Under the pieces are notes generated by a model, which saw only the letters and a list, made by a program, of their open reading frames with translations, was not told the DNA's origin and did no database searches. From NCBI GenBank assembly GCA_934045905.1, contig OW203767.1, positions 25,800,785 to 25,864,784 on the forward strand: a stretch of DNA of 64,000 nt. The letters are read 5' to 3'. The position numbers were made by a program, and so were the translations under genes. Numbering within the stretch: position 1 is the first letter of the stretch; each line of letters starts with the position of its first letter. Below are positions 58,529 to 64,000 of this stretch, one piece after another. Origin of the DNA: Leuctra nigra (Eukaryota; Arthropoda; Insecta; Plecoptera; Leuctridae).

Positions 58529-59361
58529 CATTGAGGGGCTGGGTACACATGAATCGCTCAAATAGATTAAACAGTATCTGAGATTTTAATATTAGATATT
58601 GGAGGACAAAGCAATATAAAATGCGATAAAATAAAAGATGCATTAATTCTGCATGTGGATGCACGCTACTAATAACTAAACAGCTCGAGATGCCATGAAA
58701 ATGTTTGAAACAAAGTTCATAGCAATACACAAACATCAGCGAATCGTTGGCTAGCGGGGCTGACAGGTACCGTTTAACTCGTTCTAGCTGATAAAATACA
58801 TGTACGAGACCCCTCAATCCGGGATTGAAATAATAGAAGATGTTACTTTTAGAATTAGATAGGTAGGTATACCTTGAACTGTAGCTGGAATGACCGTAAG
58901 GTTTCAGTAATGTAAATGATATTCAGTAACAATCATTGTGTAATATCAATTGAAAGTTTAAAAGTCTGCAGGTAGCGAGTGGACTGGAATCAAACCTAAA
59001 CCCCTCAAACCACTGGGTGGATCAAACCTAAAAACTAATCCAAATCTCTAAACCTGAACTCTGAATCTGTTACCTTGTCGTTGGCATAGTCTGACACCAT
59101 GACGAACAGCTGGAGGTCCATCCCGTCGGTCGTGGACTTTGGCAGAAGCATGTGAGCCGGCCAACCGCAGCCGCAGAAGTTGAACTTGAGCGAGGCATCA
59201 ATCTCGTTCTCCTCAGGTCGACCAGACGTCAAGTCGCGGAAAGTTCTCTCGAATGGAATTGTCACGGAGCTCTCGGTGGAAAGACGGTCAATCGTGTTTG
59301 TACCAGGTTGCACTGAGATAAGAAAACAATATCTTGTGTATGTACCTGAATCGCCTAATAA

Positions 59362-59682
59362 GCCTGAATTACACGGTTCAAGTTTCCTTGAAGGGGTTGA
59401 ATTAAACCCTTGATTTCAAGGAAACATGAAAGAGATTTTAGACTATTTAATGTTTATTGTTGATTGAAGTTGCGGTGAAATTAACAATTGGTTGAAGTAT
59501 TTCAAGACTTGAAGGAAAATAGGACATATTCTAATTGAAAATGTTGAAGAGATGTCTTGAATTTAAGACTTGGAAGCGTGTCAAATGCTTCAATTTTTTC
59601 AATAAGATTATCCAAGTCTTGAATTCAACACCCTTGTAAGAGTTCAATTCAAGGAAATTTGAATCGTGTAATCAGCCTTTTA
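59362..59682. mobile_element. Foldback MITE (PPO-C intron 7)
   Basis: Left GCCTGAATTACACGGTTCAA and right (inverted) GGCTGATTACACGATTCAA, with more inverted CAAGTCTTGAA-type text inside. Probably PIF/Harbinger-like; the duplication is ambiguous. Confidence 0.6.
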
Positions 59683-60607
59683 GAGACGTTTATCATTGAG
59701 GTCGTAACATAATTACGTAAGAGACTGTTTAAAGTTATGTACGTTTTAAGTTAAGTCAAAGTTCATTTATAATATAGTTTTATTGACCCTGAAGGGTTTA
59801 ATTCAAATATTTAGAACCTTGTTAGAGGAATTATTTTGCTTGTTATCCTTTATGTTTTAAATCAATTAATGTTTTATTTAATTGATTGGTAATTTGTGTA
59901 TTTATAACCTTTATGGACAACGACAGACAATCTGTCATTTAAATAAAGATTTATGTAAACAATGGGTTTCCTATGGCAACAATTTATATTGAAAGATGCC
60001 TGTAGTCGCCGTCTTAGCGCTGTTTAATATGCAATTAATTCCCTTCACAGTTAATATTAATAATGATAAAATATTGCATTGGTCTTACAATTGACAGTGA
60101 ACTTGTCCATCTCTACGAAGAACTCCTTCTGGTCTCGGAACAACATCGGCAATCCGGATTCAGCCAGTTTGGGTCCGAGGAAGATCCGACAAGTTCCCTG
60201 TCGCTGTTGTCCTTTGTTCTCCACGGTGATCTTATACGAGAATGCGTCATGCTGCAGATGGGTTACTGTCACGTACACTGGACCACGTGGATTGAAGTCC
60301 ATCCCACGTGACAACTCCAGATTGCTCTGCTGCCAGAACGTCTGGAGCACGTTCTTCTTTGCAGGCCACGCGGGATTGGGGTTGATGATGTTCACTTCAA
60401 TGTTGGTGACCTTGACACCTGTGAAGTCTAAATTGTCGAGAGTGTATGGCGGAAGAGTGATCTTGTACTCTTGGAAGAGGTCGTCGACCATTGTGTGCCA
60501 GCGGTAGAATATAGGGTCTCGCATTGCAGTCGTAACGTTACCCATCACTCCGAATGTTTCCTGTCAAGTTGATGATTATTCATTATTATTCTACACAGCA
60601 ATACACA

Positions 60608-61138
60608 CAGGGGCAGATTACCCAGTAGGCTTCTTGCTTTAGCCTAGGGGCGCCATCTTCCAGGGGGCACCGCGGCTTCAAATAAATTGCAAATTATGAT
60701 AAAAGAAATGAAATCATAAACAAAAGTATTATGAAAATGTGGTTTAACTTGTGTCAAGACAATAATTACTGTTAGTATTTTAATAAAATGGGGGATATGA
60801 AGATTTCCCCCCACGCAATAGGCAGGGTTCTCTTCTTGAGGTATATTACAGTGATTTAGATAGACAAATACACTACTTCCTCGCCTCAGATTCAATCTAA
60901 AGTGTATAAATTCTAAAAAAAAAAAACCATGCGGTTCGCGGGGCGTCTATAACGCCTTAATTCTCGCGGTTTAAACATCCCATTTTAGGAAGTTTCTGTG
61001 ATAATACAGCGCCGTTCAGAGATTTTTAGAGAAAAGAAAACCGAAATAAACAGGGTGCAATTGTTTTCTTTGGGGGGGGGGGGGGGGGGGGCCTCATGTA
61101 ATTAGCCAAGGAGCGCCAAACAGTTTAATCCACCCCTG
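60608..61138. mobile_element. hAT-type non-autonomous element (PPO-C intron 6)
   Basis: 531 bp, left end CAGGGGCAGATTA, right end (inverted) CAGGGGTGGATTAA. A perfect 8-bp duplication AATACACA (60600-60607, 61139-61146). Contains a run of about 20 G. No transposase. Confidence 0.9.
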
Positions 61139-61712
61139 AATACACAGAAGGCAGTTCTGTTGTTTACTCTCCTGCAATAGAGATCAACACTAGAGGACCA
61201 GTGAGCCAGATTATGTCAGGTTTGTGGGTCTTGGAGGGAAGAGATAAGCAAATAATAATATAACAACTGATTGACCTCTTTGCAGGAGGTTAGGCAACAC
61301 AACTGCCCTCTAAGCAAGACGGGTTGCTTCAAGTCTAGACTGCGAAGTAATGAGTATGACTTAACACTGTCCCGATGCAGACTTACCCGATGCCGGTTGT
61401 CAGGATCGTGGCACAGCGCGATGGCCACGTGGCCCATATTGTGCACACTTCCATACAGATTTGTTTCCGTCAGAGGTATTTGCTCGCCTTTGGCCTGTGG
61501 CAAGAGAAACGAGCATTAATGTTGATCGACTCATGTCTGTACTCAGTCTGTCTTTCACTACTTACGCCGATTGCAAAGCCAGTGTGAATTGCTTGATATA
61601 TTCTCTCCCGCCAGCGCTCAATGTCGGAGAGATCAAACGTTAGCCGGATGCTGTCATTATTGACGTCCTGGAAGAGACCACAAACATTGTATTCTTCACA
61701 TAATTATTGTAA

Positions 61713-61893
61713 AGCCTAGTTTACACGCACGTTTCAATGTTTCATTAAATTCTTTGAGTTGGAACCGGTTCATGCAATGTATAACTCATTAGTTATTTTG
61801 CTTCAATTTCGCGTCTACATGGTTACATTCATTGAACAAAAAGGTTTAATTCAATGAATTGAATGAAGCATTGAATCGTGTAAACTAGGCTTC
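61713..61893. mobile_element. Foldback MITE (PPO-C intron 4)
   Basis: Inverted ends AAGCCTAGTTTACACG with CATTGAA/TTCAATG further in. Similar in style to the element at 59362-59682. Confidence 0.65.
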
Positions 61894-62669
61894 ATACAAC
61901 AATTCCACATTCTATATATTACATAAAACAACAATAACATAAAGGAGGGTTCATCATATTTCCTCTTTCCTAAGAAATCGCTGAAATTCTACATATTATA
62001 CCTAGGTGTAGAAAATTTTATTCTGTACCATAACATGACAAGAAAGTGAAGGCAAACTGAGCTAATTTTCTATAGATATCACTTCAAAGTTACAGTTTTT
62101 TTTCAATTGAGCATTGCGACCATGAAGAAAAAGACATTTTATAAACAAATACATTTGTAACAGATATTGATAAACAAAAGCCTTGCATTTAATTCTTAGG
62201 ATTAATCATTGGATTCCGCTTTTTTTGTAAGCATACAAAATAAAGATGTTGAAACTGAAACAAACTAACTACCAAGCCGTCTTAATTGCAACATAGCTAA
62301 AGAATTATTCGAACTCTGTGAATCCACATGAGAGGCGAATGGTCTGTTTTTCATTGAGAGTGAATAAAATGATGTAGACTCATATTTTTTATCATATTTT
62401 TGTTGAGTGAAAACGCATGATGTTTTAACTAACATTCAGAACGACATTGGATGGTCTGGATGGCCAATTCTGGCTGGCCACCATGCTGTCCAACTTGGGG
62501 AAGTAACCCTCGGGAATCGGTTCACGGATGTTGACGAATCTCTTTGTCCTTGGAAGTTGGTTGCTGAATCTCTCTAGATTGTATCGAGCCAACAGCTGAT
62601 GATGCATGTAGTAGAACAACTCTCCACGACGATCCTTGTTGACCACCTCGCGAGGCCCAGAGCCGGGGT

Positions 62670-63392
62670 GCGTCTTTCCATACCCTAATCGAGCCCAACT
62701 CAATACAAGTGTTTAGAAACTAAAGAACTGAACAAATATTTTCTAGCAATTCAAATTATTTTATGTCGTCCTTCAAATGACTTCCTACTGTCAATTCTTA
62801 GTACCTTAGGTAGTTACCTAAGGGTCTAAACACCTGGTACCTGTTTCGTTACACAAAAACACTTTACAATACACTATTTGTATATTGTACCTACAATAAA
62901 CCTAGCCGACAATATTAGAGAATCTATAGTCTGATCTAAACATTCGTTGTTTTTAATGCGATGTCCAAAAGTAGATACTTGGGGTATATCGCACTTTTGC
63001 GTATGCTTATGGTGTTGACCTGAAATATTGGCCCTAATTTAATATTAATGATTATTATAATTATTGATTAAAACCAACCTCTTCTGCTCATTTTGTTTCG
63101 CCTTGCTTGTAATCAACGGAATATTTGTCTCGTGTCCGAATTTTGACTTCGAGAAATTTGTATCTTCTTATAAAGGGTTTAAATCTACTTTCCGAACAAT
63201 GTTCCTTACTTTCAAACTGTCAACAATTACTGATTAAAACTAACATATTGCGGAGACACCTCACTTAGCTGTTTCATAATGAATGGGAGTGTTAGAATGT
63301 TTGGTTATACCGAATATATTCGGCGTTAAATGCGAGTAAAATGCAAATTTTCAAACCAATGAGTTGGGCTCGATTAGGGTATGGAAAGACGC
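62670..63392. mobile_element. 723-bp inverted-repeat element in PPO-C exon 4
   Basis: Perfect 33-bp inverted ends beginning GCGTCTTTCCATACCCTAA (62670-62702 and 63360-63392). A 9-bp target duplication AGCCGGGGT (62661-62669, 63393-63401) restores the exon exactly when one copy is removed. Nine-base duplications suggest a Mutator-like group; if the ends start one or two bases earlier the duplication would be 7-8 bp. No transposase ORF. Confidence 0.9.
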
Positions 63393-63759
63393 AGCCGGGG
63401 TACACGAGATGCCAGTGCCAGTGATGAAGATTCACGCCGACATCTTCACGGAAGTAGGCGAGACGATGCTCCTCTTCAATATCGGATGCTGTGTTGTTCC
63501 ATCGGATAATAATTGGGTCCTAGAAAACATTGATTGTATAAAGATGCCTGAATGAGATGCCGAATCCTCCGAATTCACGTTGTCTTCTGTTCATTTCTGT
63601 TCTGTCAACATAACGCTTGAAATTTATACTATTTGCAAGAAATTGCTTATGCGGTTATAGGCACTGTGCGCAGGCGTCATTTTCTCTTTGACATTACAGA
63701 CAGAAAAATAATACATTGTAAATAATTTTACAAAATATTTTAAAACGATTGCATATCAT

Positions 63760-64000
63760 ATCCGTAAAATGTCAGTAACTATTGAAGGTATAAAGACAGA
63801 TTAGTCTGAAAATTGACAAAAACATACAAAATGTTGATCCCAATGGCAATGCAAAATTTGGTCAAACGGTTCAATTTTAAATTTTCAACCAAATTGTCAG
63901 GATTTTATTAGATAAACTATACACGTGACCGCTCTTATAACATAAGTGTGTGTGTGCAACATTACAGATCGATTGGTTAAACGGTTTGACCTGTGCAGTT
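63760..64000 (-). mobile_element. Helitron-like family 1 fragment, runs off the window
   Basis: Contains the GACAAAAACATACAAAATGT, GATCCCAATGGCAATGC and CAGATCGATTGGTTAAACGG modules in the same orientation as 1822-2722. Its outer end lies beyond 64000. Confidence 0.5.

Larger units (their letters stand above)
57746..63519 (-). pseudogene. PPO: Prophenoloxidase C, disrupted copy (coding exons 4-9 in window)
   Basis: Third tandem PPO; exons 1-3 lie beyond 64000. Exon 4: 63402-63519 and 62434-62669, split by a 723-bp insertion. Then 61566-61667, 61387-61494, 60089-60560, 59074-59312. Exon 9: 58227-58315 and 57746-57881, split by a 342-bp insertion. Without the insertions, exon 4 is exactly 354 bp as in A and B and exon 9 remains in frame. 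Exon 6 is 108 bp instead of 165. The insertions bring stop codons: within the exon 4 insert, and TAA at 58223-58225. CuA (HHWHWH, YYMHHQ), CuB (VHNMGH, FYRWH) and GCGWP residues are otherwise still present, and splice sites remain intact, so decay is recent. Residues near the exon 4 start (RWNNTA instead of PRDYTA) have changed. Confidence 0.93.

Overview
The window is arthropod, almost certainly insect, nuclear DNA. It is AT-rich, its protein-coding sequence is split by short GT-AG introns, and it carries insect-style TATA plus TCAGT initiator promoters. The recognisable host genes are three tandem prophenoloxidase (PPO, type-3 copper, hemocyanin superfamily) genes, all on the minus strand. 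No bacterial operon, CRISPR array or viral genome is visible. I cannot name the species.

Layout, left to right. 1-4.7 kb: LINE and Helitron-like debris. 4.78-18.47 kb: PPO-A, nine coding exons at 4779-10739 giving 701 aa, plus a non-coding leader exon and promoter I place at 18.42-18.60 kb. This makes the leader intron about 7.7 kb. It holds a 1.23-kb-arm palindrome, a reverse-transcriptase (RT) remnant with two nested MITEs, and a mobile element with a CRE/ETS/YY1-like motif array. 18.6-44.6 kb: gene-poor DNA made of mobile elements, a 46-bp CpG-rich satellite, a 65-bp hairpin repeat, a 103-bp GATC-rich satellite, a tRNA-derived SINE and several foldback elements. 44.66-56.58 kb: PPO-B, nine coding exons giving 692 aa, with leader exon and promoter. 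57.75 to beyond 64 kb: PPO-C, a decaying copy whose first three exons lie outside the window. It has a 723-bp insertion in the CuA exon, a 57-bp in-frame deletion just before CuB, and a 342-bp insertion that makes a stop codon in the last exon.

PPO-A and PPO-B keep every copper ligand and the GCGWP motif. Their activation junction reads Lys-Phe instead of the usual Arg-Phe. Their promoters share TATA-to-initiator spacing (33 nt) and upstream RUNX-like and GATA-like sites, the combination used by Lozenge and Serpent on a Drosophila PPO gene. Much of the rest is mobile DNA. Three features are of most interest: a Helitron-like family with A/TTGAGCG...CTAG/T ends and a Rep/helicase-type N-terminal ORF, a second family that exchanges ends with it, and several MITEs with exact target duplications. 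All identities rest on reading the sequence; no database search was run.
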